A DNA stretch of 64,000 nucleotides, from positions 1-64,000 of the IMG/VR virus record IMGVR_UViG_3300031730_000002; one strand, given 5' to 3'. The first letter of the stretch is position 1. Each line of letters begins with the position of its first letter. The DNA is from a virus. Made by a program: the position numbers and the translations under genes. Below, one piece after another: positions 32,587 through 41,187 of this stretch. Below the pieces are notes generated by a model. It saw only the letters and a program-made list of their open reading frames with translations. It had not been told where the DNA came from and did not search any database.

Positions 32587-33459
32587 ATGAGCCAACTATC
32601 CAACTACACCGAGAACGAGCTTGCCGATTTCATTCGAGGGCAGGGAGCGGCGGGCATCAACGCCATCTCGCTCTTCTACATCGGGCTTGCGACTGCAGCG
32701 AGCGACGGCAGCATCACGGAGTGCTCTGGCACCGGGTATGCACGGCAAGCGTATGGGCGCGGCTTGACCCAGTGGTGCGGTACTCAAGGCTCTGGCACTA
32801 CGCTGGCCAGTACTGGGGTCAGCCACGCGATCAGCAACAACAACTCATGCTCCTTTGGCACATCGGGTGCAGCGTGGGGCACTGCCACACACGCAGTGCT
32901 GTACAGCGCAATCACTGGCGGCAATGTCATCGCTTACTGCGAACTGCCCAGTCCGATCTCTATCGGGTCTGGTGTGCCGGTTAGCTTGGCTGCAGGCGCG
33001 ATCTCGATGACGTTGGGGTTGACTGGCGGGTTGAGCAACTACCTGTCCAACAAGCTACTCGATTTTGTGTTTCGCGCCGTGGCCTACACGATGCCGGCCA
33101 ATCTGTTCTTCGGCCTGTTCACGACCGCGCCGACGAATGCTGGTGGCGGCGTCGAGGTGTCGGGTGGGGCCTACGCCCGCCAGAGCCTGCCGGCGTCTAT
33201 GGCTGGCCTCTGCGGTACGCAGGGTGCTGGAACCACAGTGGCCAGCACCGGTACAAGCGGTCGAATTGCCAACAACCTGACCCTTGCTTTCCCCACTCCA
33301 ACGGCCAACTGGGGCACAATCACGCATGAGGCGGTTTTCGATGCTGTGAGCGCTGGGAACCTGCTCTTCTGGAACGTGCTCGATGTGCCCCGCACGGTGC
33401 TCTCAGCCAGCAGCCCGCAGACGCATGCAGCAGACACATGGGAGCTGACCTTTGCCTAA
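32587..33459 (+). CDS. duplicated-domain fibre protein, 290 aa
   Basis: Two tandem copies of one domain (about residues 3-140 and 145-290). Each has a short N-terminal helix (SNYTENELADF / SNYLSNKLLDF), an LF-type strand, a GYARQ / AYARQ turn, and CGTQGSGTTLASTG / CGTQGAGTTVASTG, then THAVLYSA / THEAVFDA. The single domain at 7973-8401 has the same order. Located after J, so probably a tail fibre or tip appendage. Confidence 0.68.
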   Translation: MSQLSNYTENELADFIRGQGAAGINAISLFYIGLATAASDGSITECSGTGYARQAYGRGLTQWCGTQGSGTTLASTGVSHAISNNNSCSFGTSGAAWGTATHAVLYSAITGGNVIAYCELPSPISIGSGVPVSLAAGAISMTLGLTGGLSNYLSNKLLDFVFRAVAYTMPANLFFGLFTTAPTNAGGGVEVSGGAYARQSLPASMAGLCGTQGAGTTVASTGTSGRIANNLTLAFPTPTANWGTITHEAVFDAVSAGNLLFWNVLDVPRTVLSASSPQTHAADTWELTFA

Positions 33460-33484
33460 CTCTCGAAATCACCGGGACTTTGCC

Positions 33485-33820
33485 ATGACTGCACCAGACA
33501 CAGGCTCCATGCCGCTCGACTCTCACGGGCGCCGCAAGTTCTTTCAGTTCAACCCGAACATCGACTCAGGCACCTTGCTGAACATCCTGGTGATGGTCGT
33601 TGGCGGTTTCATCGCCTACGGAACCTACACCAGCGACAAGGCCTTGCAGACCGCGCGCATCACCGCGGTCGAGAAGGAGGTGATCGAGAACAAAGGTACT
33701 GTCAAGGAGGCTGTGACCGACTTGAAAGGTGAGGTCAAAGACGTGCAGCGCACGCTGCGCGATGTGAACGAGAGCCTTGCGGTGCTCAAGGCTCGCCCCA
33801 GCATTCAACCGAGGCCGTGA
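33485..33820 (+). CDS. membrane-anchored coiled-coil protein (possible i-spanin)
   Basis: 111 residues, start at the ATG with GGGA upstream. Basic residues (GRRK) precede one transmembrane helix (about 33-52), followed by a coiled coil (about 60-105). With N-terminus inside, the coiled coil would be periplasmic, as in inner-membrane spanins; a lipoprotein that could be the partner is encoded at 34823. A holin accessory is the alternative. Start of the lysis cassette. Confidence 0.5.
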   Translation: MTAPDTGSMPLDSHGRRKFFQFNPNIDSGTLLNILVMVVGGFIAYGTYTSDKALQTARITAVEKEVIENKGTVKEAVTDLKGEVKDVQRTLRDVNESLAVLKARPSIQPRP

Positions 33821-33821
33821 C

Positions 33822-34151
33822 ATGGAAATGCCCAAAGTTCCTCAGGCCTTCATGCAAGGTCTCATTGCTTTGCTGCTGATCGGCAACTTCACCTTCATGC
33901 TGGTTGCGCCCTCAATCTTCCCCAGCTACAAGCCGCCCGGCGACGCGCTGACGCAGACGCTGGTCAATCTCGTGATCCTTGCTGTGGGCTACTACCTCGG
34001 CAGCTCGCAGGGCTCAGCCCGCAAAGATGAGCTGAACGCCAGCCAGCAGGACAAGGCGATCGTGGCGCTGACCGGCGCTGCACCTCTTGCTGCGCCCGTG
34101 AAGATCGACGACAGCACCCCCATCAAGGTTGAAGAGACTGCACCGAAATGA
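33822..34151 (+). CDS. putative holin
   Basis: 109 residues with two hydrophobic segments (about 9-28 and 42-63) and a charged, flexible tail. GAGG ribosome-binding site six bases upstream of the ATG. It overlaps the endolysin gene by four bases (ATGA). Two-helix membrane proteins in this position are usually class II holins that release endolysin to the cell wall. No sequence motif defines holins, so this is by topology and place. Confidence 0.68.
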   Translation: MEMPKVPQAFMQGLIALLLIGNFTFMLVAPSIFPSYKPPGDALTQTLVNLVILAVGYYLGSSQGSARKDELNASQQDKAIVALTGAAPLAAPVKIDDSTPIKVEETAPK

Positions 34152-34792
34152 TCACCGCCTCGCAGTGGCTGCGCGTGCTGGCCTACTGCGGTGTGAAGTT
34201 CACCACCGCGACCAGCTGGGCCAAGGTCTTCGAAGCCAGGGTGCAGCCCGAGCTGTTCTCGCTCGGGCAGGCCGAGCTGGACGACTTCGTCGGCCAGACC
34301 CTGCACGAGTCGGCGATGCTGGAGCATCTGGTCGAGAACCTGAACTACAGCGCGAAGCGAATCCGCGAGATCGGCAATGAATCCCCGGTTGGCTCGCGCT
34401 GGCGCTCGTTGGTGCCGATGGCCGACAGCCTGGCTTACAAGCCTCGCGAATTCGGCAACGCCGTCTACGGCGGCCGGCTGGGCAACACGCTGCCAGAGTC
34501 GGGCTTCAAGTACCGGGGCCGCGGCATCCCGATGATCACCGGCTACGACAACTACGCCTTGGTGCAGAAGCTCACCGGCTTGCCTATCGTGGCCGTGCCC
34601 GAGCTGCTCGAACAGCCGGACATGGCGCTGCGCTGCGCGATCCTTTGGTGGGAGAAGAAGGTGCCGGACAGCGCGATCGACAGTGTCGAGCGTGTGACAA
34701 AGGCGGTGCAGGGCGCCCAGCTCGGGCTCGATGATCGGAGACAGCTTACGCAAAAAGCGTCACAAGCTCTCAAGGAATGCCTTAAAGTGTGA
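34148..34792 (+). CDS. endolysin, glycoside hydrolase family 19
   Basis: 214 residues. Shows the GH19 chitinase-like lysin core: LHESAMLEHLVENLNY with E54 as likely catalytic acid, then FGNAVYGGRLGN and GFKYRGRGIPMITGYDNY. These lysins cut the glycan backbone of peptidoglycan. No signal peptide, so it depends on the holin. No separate cell-wall-binding domain is visible. Confidence 0.9.
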   Translation: MITASQWLRVLAYCGVKFTTATSWAKVFEARVQPELFSLGQAELDDFVGQTLHESAMLEHLVENLNYSAKRIREIGNESPVGSRWRSLVPMADSLAYKPREFGNAVYGGRLGNTLPESGFKYRGRGIPMITGYDNYALVQKLTGLPIVAVPELLEQPDMALRCAILWWEKKVPDSAIDSVERVTKAVQGAQLGLDDRRQLTQKASQALKECLKV

Positions 34793-34822
34793 GTCTCCCT
34801 CCACTGCCTTGAAAGGCCTCCC

Positions 34823-35185
34823 ATGCTCAAACGACTCGATCCGCGCGGCTTCATTGCCGCGTTCCTACTGGTGATGCTGGTTAGCGCTTGCAGCACCTTC
34901 GGCGTGCCAACGCCGCAGACCTTCAACCAGAACCTTGCGGTCAGCATTGCTGCGAACACCTCGGTGCGCGAGACCGCGACCACGCTGCTGCAAGCTGGCA
35001 AGATCTCGGCGATCGACGCGCAGAACATCCAGGCTCAGGCTGATGTGGCGCGTGAAGGCTTGAACGTCGCGCGAACGCTGTCAGGCACCGACCTTGCGAG
35101 TGCGCAGGGTCGACTTGAAGCCACGACTGCGGCGTTGAAGGCGCTGCAGGCCTACCTCGCAACGAAACAAGGAGCGCCGAAATGA
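34823..35185 (+). CDS. lipoprotein (possible o-spanin)
   Basis: 120 residues: basic N-terminus, hydrophobic core and lipobox LVSAC with lipidated Cys23. The mature part is helical and Ala/Gln-rich. In the lysis cassette it could be the outer-membrane spanin partner, but it is longer than usual Rz1 proteins and not proline-rich. Overlaps the next gene by 4 bases. Confidence 0.6.
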   Translation: MLKRLDPRGFIAAFLLVMLVSACSTFGVPTPQTFNQNLAVSIAANTSVRETATTLLQAGKISAIDAQNIQAQADVAREGLNVARTLSGTDLASAQGRLEATTAALKALQAYLATKQGAPK

Positions 35186-35370
35186 ACGCACTCGCCATCA
35201 TCACGCTGCTGCTGCAGTACTCCGACAAAATCGCGCAGATCGGCGGTCTTCTGTCGAAGGCCCAGTCCGAAGGCCGCGACGTGACCGACGCCGAACTGGA
35301 CACCCTGTTCGCCGGTGACGACGCTGCTCGCGCAGCGCTGGCCGCGGCAATCGCTGCAGCCCAGCCGTAA
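35182..35370 (+). CDS. hypothetical protein, 62 aa
   Basis: Starts in an ATGA overlap with the lipoprotein gene. An N-terminal moderately hydrophobic helix (ALAIITLLLQYSDKIAQIGG) and an acidic then alanine-rich helix at the end. Perhaps a membrane-associated lysis accessory; no family recognised. Confidence 0.5.
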   Translation: MNALAIITLLLQYSDKIAQIGGLLSKAQSEGRDVTDAELDTLFAGDDAARAALAAAIAAAQP

Positions 35371-35380
35371 GGGGAGAGCC

Positions 35381-36061
35381 ATGCGTCAGATCTTTCTTTT
35401 GGCGCTGGCTCTGCTGTGCGCGCCTGTGCAGGCAGCCATCGGCTGCCTGCCTGTCACGATCTTCACGCCTTTTCCCATTGCGATGGGGTCTGTGACGAAG
35501 TCTGTGGAGACCGACGCGGCCACTGCTGATGCATGGTGGTGCCCGATCTATCCGGACGGTGTTCTCAGGTATCAAGTCAACGTGATGTGGAGCCTGAAGA
35601 AGACCAAAGCTGCCTACGACTGGGGTGCAGCCTTTATCCGGATCAAGGCAGCTCCCTCCATGCTCGACGCGCTCAATGGGGAGCTGGCATCGAACAGCGC
35701 GGCAACAGCACCTGGCTCGCAGGATGAGTACGAAGTCAACCTTGTGAAGTATCGAGCTTGTCTCGCACTGGCGACCAAGCCCTATGTTGTGAGCATCCCG
35801 GATCTACCGGCCAACTTCTGCGGTGTGGCGCCTACGCCGCCCGGCCCAAGCGCTGTCACATGGCTGACACCGAGCAGCACTACCTTGAAGGTGTACTCGA
35901 ACAACAGCGGGAAGCTGGGCCCCGCCATCGCAGGGCGCACTGCACCGCCAAATGCGAAATGCAACAGCTCGGTGCCCCAAGTGAAGCTCGGTACGTCTGT
36001 TTACTTTCCTCTTCTCACCGGCCCACTCAACGAGCTGGTTTTGTGTAAACTGGTGCAATAA
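35381..36061 (+). CDS. secreted protein of unknown function, 226 aa
   Basis: Strong AAGGGGAG ribosome-binding site decides the ATG at 35381. A signal peptide (about 1-18, ending PVQA) and several cysteines (C21, C47, C110-120 region, C185, C223) suggest a disulphide-bonded periplasmic or exported protein. Rich in Pro, Ser, Thr. It overlaps the next gene by one base. A superinfection-exclusion or moron role is imaginable but unsupported. Confidence 0.6.
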   Translation: MRQIFLLALALLCAPVQAAIGCLPVTIFTPFPIAMGSVTKSVETDAATADAWWCPIYPDGVLRYQVNVMWSLKKTKAAYDWGAAFIRIKAAPSMLDALNGELASNSAATAPGSQDEYEVNLVKYRACLALATKPYVVSIPDLPANFCGVAPTPPGPSAVTWLTPSSTTLKVYSNNSGKLGPAIAGRTAPPNAKCNSSVPQVKLGTSVYFPLLTGPLNELVLCKLVQ

Positions 36062-36444
36062 TGCACGTCACGATCCAACGTCTCGAAGTTCACATCCACG
36101 CCGACTTCTCGGCTCTTCTTCCATCCATCGGAGCAATCATGGCAACCCTCGACGAACTGCAAGCCAAGGCCACCCAAGCAGCTGAGGCTGTGGCATCCCT
36201 CACCGCTGCTGTCACGGCATCGAACGACAAGACCGACGAACTGATCACCGTGGCCGGCGCCACCAAGGACGCACTGGAAGCGCTGCGCGCCGATGTGGCC
36301 AACGGTATCGTGGTCGACCCCGCGCGCCTCGACGCCATCCTGGCGCAGATGGACAGCGTGGTCGTGGCTGCCGAAGCCTCGAAGGTCGCCGTGGCCGAAC
36401 AAGACGCGCAGACCGGTGCCGCGGCCGAAGCAAACGTGCCCTGA
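36061..36444 (+). CDS. small helical late protein, 127 aa
   Basis: Start in a TAATG overlap. N-terminal VTIQRLEVHIHADF strand, then a long alanine-rich helical region (about 28-120) typical of small coiled-coil phage proteins. Last gene of the plus-strand operon before the bidirectional hairpin at 36512. No recognised family. Confidence 0.5.
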   Translation: MHVTIQRLEVHIHADFSALLPSIGAIMATLDELQAKATQAAEAVASLTAAVTASNDKTDELITVAGATKDALEALRADVANGIVVDPARLDAILAQMDSVVVAAEASKVAVAEQDAQTGAAAEANVP

Positions 36445-36511
36445 GTCTCGGGTGAAGGTGGACTACGGCGCGGGAACGCGCCGTGGTTACCTTGTCCCTG
36501 GAGAGGCATTC

Positions 36512-36545
36512 AAAGCCGTCGACGACGAGTGCGTTCGACGGCTTT
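36512..36545. terminator. hairpin between converging operons
   Basis: AAAGCCGTCGA (36512-36522) pairs perfectly with TCGACGGCTTT (36535-36545), an 11-bp stem with a 12-base loop. It lies between the end of the late plus-strand genes (36444) and the end of the minus-strand operon (36585) and can act in both directions, though T-runs are short. Confidence 0.6.
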
Positions 36546-36584
36546 CGTCCATTCTGAGCGAACGTACAGGCTCAACAGAGCTTG

Positions 36585-36818
36585 TCAAAAGCTCGACGTT
36601 GGCACCGGATCTGCTCTACCCTTCCGAAGCGCCCACGCCCGCACACCGTCAAGCAGCACCCACACGCCAGCCCCGAAGGGCTTGACGTACTGCTCCCCCT
36701 CCAGCCAGAGGCCCTTGTGGATGCGCTGGTAGATCGTGTTGGCGTTCTCTCCCGAGATCTCGCAGTAGCGCTTGAGCGGCAAGCCGCCCAAGCGCTCGAC
36801 TGCCTCGTTCGGAGTCAC
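36585..36818 (-). CDS. excisionase-like HTH DNA-binding protein, 77 aa
   Basis: GTG start overlapping the SbcC stop (GTGA). The pattern GLPLKRYCEISGENANTIYQRI followed by a wing (GEQYVKPFGAGVWVLL) is that of excisionase/MerR-type winged helices that recognise DNA. Because no integrase is present in the window, it is more likely a regulator or architectural protein than a real excisionase. Confidence 0.62.
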   Translation of the reverse strand: MTPNEAVERLGGLPLKRYCEISGENANTIYQRIHKGLWLEGEQYVKPFGAGVWVLLDGVRAWALRKGRADPVPTSSF

Positions 36819-38920
36819 AAGGACACCACCTGGCTTGCGAAGGCGTCGACCAGCGGGCTGTGCGTCACCAGCAGCGTCTGATCGAAGCCGGCCGATGCCA
36901 CCAAGCCCAGCATGTTGGTCTCGCGCTCATCGTCGCAGGCCGCCCCCGGCTCATCGAGCATGAGGAAGCGGGCGTTCGGCAGGAAGGTCTTGGTGAGGGC
37001 GATTCGGATCGCGAGCCCGAGCGCATCGAGCGTCGAGCCCGAGAGCCCGCCCACGTCCTGCCCATCGGCCTTGAAGCCGCCGTCTGTGCGGGTGATCACC
37101 GACTGCACGCCACGAACCGACGAGAAGTAGCTGCTCACCGACGCCAGCACGATCGTCCACAGCTTGTCGGAGATCGCCGGCCGCGCGCCGCGCAGCTTCT
37201 TGATAAGCGCGTTGTTCCGGTTCATGGCTGCGAGCCGATCCCGTGCAGTGTCGAGCTGGACCTGCAGGGTGTGGCGCTGCTGTACCCGCTGGGCGTGCAG
37301 CTGCAGCTTGTGCTCCATCTCGACCCGCTTGGCGTCGAGCGCAGCCTTCACGTCGCGGATCTCGTCGCCCAGCACGCGCACACGGTGCTCCAGCGCGTCG
37401 CCAGCGTCGAGCCGAGCCTTGGCCAGCACCGCGGCAGCTTCGAGGCCTTCCTGCGCCGCCTGCAAGGCCGCCAGCTGCCCTTGCAGTGCTGAGAGCTGCC
37501 GTTCGCTGGCCGCCTTGTCCGACGCCGAGCTGAAGTATGCGCGGTGCTCGGCCTCAGCCCTGGCGATCAGCTCGGCGTAGGCCGGTCGTTCGCCAGCGGC
37601 TTGCGGCACTTCGCCTTTCCACTTCCAGCTGTGTGGCACCTGATCGTCAGCGATCTCTATGTAGGCACTATGCTTCCCTATTGCCCGCTCGTATGCGGTC
37701 GCCTGCTGGTCGAGTAGCAACAGCTCATCATATTCAGCCTTAGTGCCGGCATAGGCTGTCTCACAAGCCAACACAGCCGTGTCGATCTCAGCCACTTCAG
37801 CATTCACTGCGATGTTGCGCTGCACGACTTCAGGCACCGATGCCAGATCCTTGTCACAGAAGGCACAGGTCTGTTCTTTGACCAGGCCTGCGACCACAGT
37901 AGCGCGGCGAGTAAGCAGGGCGTTGTTCTGGTTGATTAAGTTGTTGACCGTCTGCAGTGAATCCTTGAGCGCTTCTGCCAATGAGGCACGACTACCAGCC
38001 CACACCAGTTCAGGCACAGGCAGGTTGTGCAGCTGGCCATAGGCCGTCAGCGCAGCGTCCTCCTGCACGCGGCTGAACAGCGCCTTGCGCCAGTCCTCGA
38101 CCTGCTCCTGCGTGGTGGTCGGCTGGATGAGCAGGCGCACAGTGGCCGGTAGCACTTCGGAGATCCGTAGCGACACCTGATCGGCGTCGCGCACGCCCGC
38201 GGCGGCGTCGACGATGGCCTTCCGCGCGTCGCCGAGCGCCAGGGCATTCAGCTCTGTCGACTTGAGCTTCTGCTCTTCGTAGGCCGCGCCCATGCGGCTG
38301 TTGAGCGCGTCGATCTCGATCTCCATCGCCGCCGTGTCCAGCGGCTCAACCGCCGCAGCTTCGAGCTGGCCAGCCAGCGTGGCCAGCTGAGTCTCGACAT
38401 CCTTCGTCGCGCCGGTGGGCAGGTCGTGCTGCACCATCTCCACGATCCGGTCGATGAGGTTGAAGTCGGCCAACGTCTCGATCAGCGCCGCCGCCTCGCT
38501 CGGGCCGCCGGCCAGCGCACCACGCAGCGCACCTTGCGACGCGAGCATCATCTTGCTGGCTGTGTCGGCAGTGGTGCCCAACAGGTTCTCGCAGAAGCGA
38601 GTGACTTCGGTCTGGCCAGTGACCTTGCCGCCAGCGTAGTTCAGCTCGGCACCGGACTTCTTGCGCACGATCGTGTAGCTCACGCCATCGAAGTGGAATG
38701 CAAGCTCGATGCGCAGCGCGCTCTCGGGCTGGCCCCACGTCACGCATCGGTCGAGCGGCTGGCGCAAGGCGCGGAAGCCGAACAGCGCAGCTGCAAGCGC
38801 TTCCTGGACCGTGGTCTTCCCGGCTTCATTCAAGCCGCGGATGGCCACAAGGCCTTGGGCAAAGTTGATGGTCAGATCTTCGTGCTTGCGGAAGAACTTG
38901 AGAGTGAGACGATCAAACAT
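36815..38920 (-). CDS. SbcC/Rad50-like ATPase (T4 gp46-like)
   Basis: 701 residues. Walker A GLNEAGKT at 29-36 and Walker B FLMLDEP at 652-658 form an ABC-type ATPase head from N- and C-terminal parts. Between them are long coiled coils and the zinc-hook motif CAFC (C352-C355), at the apex. With SbcD (next gene) it makes a nuclease that processes double-strand ends and drives recombination-dependent replication. Overlaps the SbcD gene by 8 bases and the HTH gene by 4. Confidence 0.9.
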   Translation of the reverse strand: MFDRLTLKFFRKHEDLTINFAQGLVAIRGLNEAGKTTVQEALAAALFGFRALRQPLDRCVTWGQPESALRIELAFHFDGVSYTIVRKKSGAELNYAGGKVTGQTEVTRFCENLLGTTADTASKMMLASQGALRGALAGGPSEAAALIETLADFNLIDRIVEMVQHDLPTGATKDVETQLATLAGQLEAAAVEPLDTAAMEIEIDALNSRMGAAYEEQKLKSTELNALALGDARKAIVDAAAGVRDADQVSLRISEVLPATVRLLIQPTTTQEQVEDWRKALFSRVQEDAALTAYGQLHNLPVPELVWAGSRASLAEALKDSLQTVNNLINQNNALLTRRATVVAGLVKEQTCAFCDKDLASVPEVVQRNIAVNAEVAEIDTAVLACETAYAGTKAEYDELLLLDQQATAYERAIGKHSAYIEIADDQVPHSWKWKGEVPQAAGERPAYAELIARAEAEHRAYFSSASDKAASERQLSALQGQLAALQAAQEGLEAAAVLAKARLDAGDALEHRVRVLGDEIRDVKAALDAKRVEMEHKLQLHAQRVQQRHTLQVQLDTARDRLAAMNRNNALIKKLRGARPAISDKLWTIVLASVSSYFSSVRGVQSVITRTDGGFKADGQDVGGLSGSTLDALGLAIRIALTKTFLPNARFLMLDEPGAACDDERETNMLGLVASAGFDQTLLVTHSPLVDAFASQVVSL

Positions 38921-39965
38921 TGTTGTGCTTCTCCAGCAGCGCAGTCACGGTGGCGCGCTCTTCTTCGTTGAGGATCTTCAGCAGCTCTTCGAGCACCGAG
39001 AATGAGCGGATCTGTTCGAGCGAGACCTGCAGCGATTCGCCGTCGTTGGTTCCTTCGACTTCGACAGCGTTGGTGATGACCAGCGATTCGCTGTGCTTGC
39101 GGAAGCTGGAGATCGCGGTGATCACGTCCGAGGCCTGTGCCGCCGTCGCCTTGCCGACCACACGCACGAAGTCGGTGATGCCAAGCGGCTGCAGCATCTG
39201 CCAGTCCAGCTCAGCGAAGCAGCCTTCGCGAGTCCACGTTGGCAGCCACTCGATGCCAGAGTCCGTGATGCGCAAGGCGTACTTCATGTCGTTGCCGAGA
39301 CAGTCGGCCACGCTGCTCGGCACCTGGTTGCCGACGATGAGGACTTTGTTGTCCAGGTACTCTCGGCGCTGGTGCTCGTGCGCCACGATGATCTTCTCGA
39401 CCTTCAGCGTGGCAGCCTGCTCCAGCGACAGGTTCAGCGAGTGGTCCGACTTCGCCGCAAAGTTGTTCGACACGTTGCAGTGCAGGAATAGGTACTTCGT
39501 GTCGGCCGGCACCTTGCTCAGCTCCAGCTCGAACAGGTCTTGGTTGGCCACGTGTGGGATGACGTACACGCCTTCGTCAATCGTGGTGCCTTCCTTGATC
39601 ACGACCACTTGGCCAGGGAAGCTCAAGGACAACAACTCGCAGAGGATGTCGAAGCTCGACAGCACAGCCGAGTTTTTCGTCATGTCGTGGTTGCCGCGAG
39701 AAGCGTAGAGGGTAGGCACCGGCTTGTATGAGCACTCCAGCCACGCTGCGGTGATCTTGTAGATTTGCAGTAAGTCGCTCAGCGGGATCGCTGCGGTGTC
39801 GAGCCAGTCGCCGTTGATCAGCACGTCGTCGGTGCCGGCCATATCGAGCAGACCGCCGTAGTCGGCGAGCAGGTTGGCTCGTAGTTGCATCGCTGTGGCC
39901 GGCGTGGTGCCGCCGGTGCGGATCGCACCGAGGTGCAGATCGTTGATGTGGAAGAGGGGCTTCAC
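38913..39965 (-). CDS. SbcD/Mre11-like nuclease (T4 gp47-like)
   Basis: 350 residues, starting at a GTG that overlaps the upstream stop (GTGA), with GAAGG before it. Contains the calcineurin-type metallophosphoesterase motifs in order: DLHLG, NGDWLD, RGNHD, HCNVSN and AHEHQ. These bind two metal ions for 3'-5' exonuclease and endonuclease activity. Works with the SbcC-like ATPase encoded next. Confidence 0.9.
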   Translation of the reverse strand: MKPLFHINDLHLGAIRTGGTTPATAMQLRANLLADYGGLLDMAGTDDVLINGDWLDTAAIPLSDLLQIYKITAAWLECSYKPVPTLYASRGNHDMTKNSAVLSSFDILCELLSLSFPGQVVVIKEGTTIDEGVYVIPHVANQDLFELELSKVPADTKYLFLHCNVSNNFAAKSDHSLNLSLEQAATLKVEKIIVAHEHQRREYLDNKVLIVGNQVPSSVADCLGNDMKYALRITDSGIEWLPTWTREGCFAELDWQMLQPLGITDFVRVVGKATAAQASDVITAISSFRKHSESLVITNAVEVEGTNDGESLQVSLEQIRSFSVLEELLKILNEEERATVTALLEKHNNV

Positions 39966-40189
39966 AGATATGACCTTCGGAACATGAGATCCAGAGAGGT
40001 TGTGGCGACCTCGACAGGCTTGACGCGCACATCGATAAATTGTGGGTGGCCGTAGTCCCGCCGCAGCTCGATGCACAGGCGGTTGTTGAGCCTAGCGAGG
40101 CCAAAGTCTTTGGCAAGGCCAAGAAGACCTTCGGCTTCGAAGCCTTCGATCTCGGCGATGTCGACGCCGTCGATTTGCAGCTTGGCCAT
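39962..40189 (-). CDS. hypothetical protein, 75 aa
   Basis: The ATG at 40189 overlaps the upstream stop (TGATG); a GTG three bases earlier is an alternative. Mixed alpha/beta with IDGVDIAEIEGF and RVKPVEVATTSLDL. It is coupled to SbcD and may be an accessory of the nuclease or of recombination. No family recognised. Confidence 0.55.
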   Translation of the reverse strand: MAKLQIDGVDIAEIEGFEAEGLLGLAKDFGLARLNNRLCIELRRDYGHPQFIDVRVKPVEVATTSLDLMFRRSYL

Positions 40190-40431
40190 CACTTGAACAC
40201 CTGCTCTAGACGTGCAGTGACTGCAGCGCGAGCCTCTTGTCGAATGATGTCGGTCACGTTGTAGCCGCGCACCAACTCCTTCAGCGCGTCAGGCTTGCAC
40301 ATGCTCTCAACTGTGTGCGCCACTGCTTCTCGGATCTCTTCGCGTGTGATGGTCAGCAGGTGCTCGTTGATGAGCACGCGGACTTGGCCACGCAGCTCTT
40401 TGTCGTCGGATGTGTCGAGGGTGATCTTCAA
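40189..40431 (-). CDS. hypothetical helical protein, 80 aa
   Basis: CTGGAG ribosome-binding site upstream. Charged helical protein (KITLDTSDDKELRGQ, then EEIREAVAHTVESMCK). First gene of the unit formed with the 75-aa protein, SbcD, SbcC and the HTH protein, downstream of a near-consensus promoter at 40457-40485. Function unknown. Confidence 0.55.
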   Translation of the reverse strand: MKITLDTSDDKELRGQVRVLINEHLLTITREEIREAVAHTVESMCKPDALKELVRGYNVTDIIRQEARAAVTARLEQVFK

Positions 40432-40456
40432 GGTCTTCTCCAGTTAAGGTGTAGAA

Positions 40457-40485
40457 AGAATAACACCGCCCTCAGGCGATGTCAA
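40457..40485 (-). promoter_or_regulatory. strong minus-strand sigma70-like promoter
   Basis: Read on the minus strand: TTGACA (40485-40480), 17-base spacer, TATTCT (40462-40457), 26 bases before the gene at 40431. Exact -35 and good -10 with optimal spacing. It should drive the SbcCD operon with host RNA polymerase. Confidence 0.75.
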
Positions 40486-40502
40486 CAGAGTCAGGAAATG
40501 TG

Positions 40503-40961
40503 TCAGAGATCCAGGATCGGCTGCACGTCTTCCCACTGTACGTAGCCGCTGAGATCCCAGCTACCGAACGCCGGACCAGGCCGTGTGCGGAACAGCTCCA
40601 AAGGTGGGCTGACCCACGTCTTCGTGATCGAGCTGTAGACCAGCACATGCACCACGCCGCCGGCCATCTCGCGAATGCGGCACTTGCCCACCTGCGAGTC
40701 TTCGAAGTTCTTGTAGGGTAAGCGGTGCTCCTTGTGCGCCACCTCCTTCACCTCGATGATCCCGTGCCTGCCCGGCATGTACCAGCTGAAGTCTCCGGCG
40801 ATGCGCTGGAACTTCCCGCCGGCAGATCTGGCGTCGTAGCCGCGGTGCCAGTCGAAGGCTTGGCGCTGCGAGTGAAGGCCTTCGAGGTAAGCCTTGACGA
40901 TCGCCTCGGCACTCTTGCCCTGCTGGCCCTTGGCCTTGGTCTTCTTGTCGTCACCGAACAT
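40503..40961 (-). CDS. RecU-like Holliday junction resolvase / PD-(D/E)xK nuclease
   Basis: 152 residues, GGAG ribosome-binding site. The active-site pattern is visible: GDFSWYMPG (D57) and IIEVKEV (E70, K72), preceded by AFDWHRGYDARSAGGKF, as in RecU-related and penicillin-binding-factor-A-like nucleases. Likely resolves branched DNA before packaging, since concatemers made by recombination must be free of junctions. Ends just upstream of the SbcCD promoter. Confidence 0.72.
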   Translation of the reverse strand: MFGDDKKTKAKGQQGKSAEAIVKAYLEGLHSQRQAFDWHRGYDARSAGGKFQRIAGDFSWYMPGRHGIIEVKEVAHKEHRLPYKNFEDSQVGKCRIREMAGGVVHVLVYSSITKTWVSPPLELFRTRPGPAFGSWDLSGYVQWEDVQPILDL

Positions 40962-41160
40962 CTTGATCTCCAGTCAGTGCAGCTTCATCGTTGGCCGCCT
41001 GCACGACCACACCCAATGCCCGCATGTTCTCGCTCTGCACGAACAGGCTGATGGTCTTGGGCACGATGCCCGGCAGCTGCTCCCACGTGTAGCCACCTTG
41101 CTTGAGATGGCGCTCGAAGATGCCGAGCTTCCAGCTGTCGATGATGATTCCTGCTTTCAC
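40951..41160 (-). CDS. conserved-looking hypothetical protein, 69 aa
   Basis: GTG start (41160) with CAGGAGA upstream. Starts MKAGIIIDSWKLGIFERHL, a compact alpha/beta protein; similar small proteins are common in phage replication operons, function unknown. Overlaps the resolvase gene by 11 bases. Confidence 0.6.
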   Translation of the reverse strand: MKAGIIIDSWKLGIFERHLKQGGYTWEQLPGIVPKTISLFVQSENMRALGVVVQAANDEAALTGDQDVR

Positions 41161-41187
41161 ATCTGTCTCCTGAATTTCTGGCGCCAG

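Noticed and set aside
35182-36444. A toxin-antitoxin pair among the small genes after the lysis cassette
   Set aside because: Sizes and overlap would fit, but no toxin or antitoxin motif is visible and one protein has a signal peptide.
36452-36685. Plus-strand GTG frame after the last late gene
   Set aside because: It would run through the hairpin at 36512-36545 and overlap the opposing HTH gene by about 100 bases; no good ribosome-binding site.
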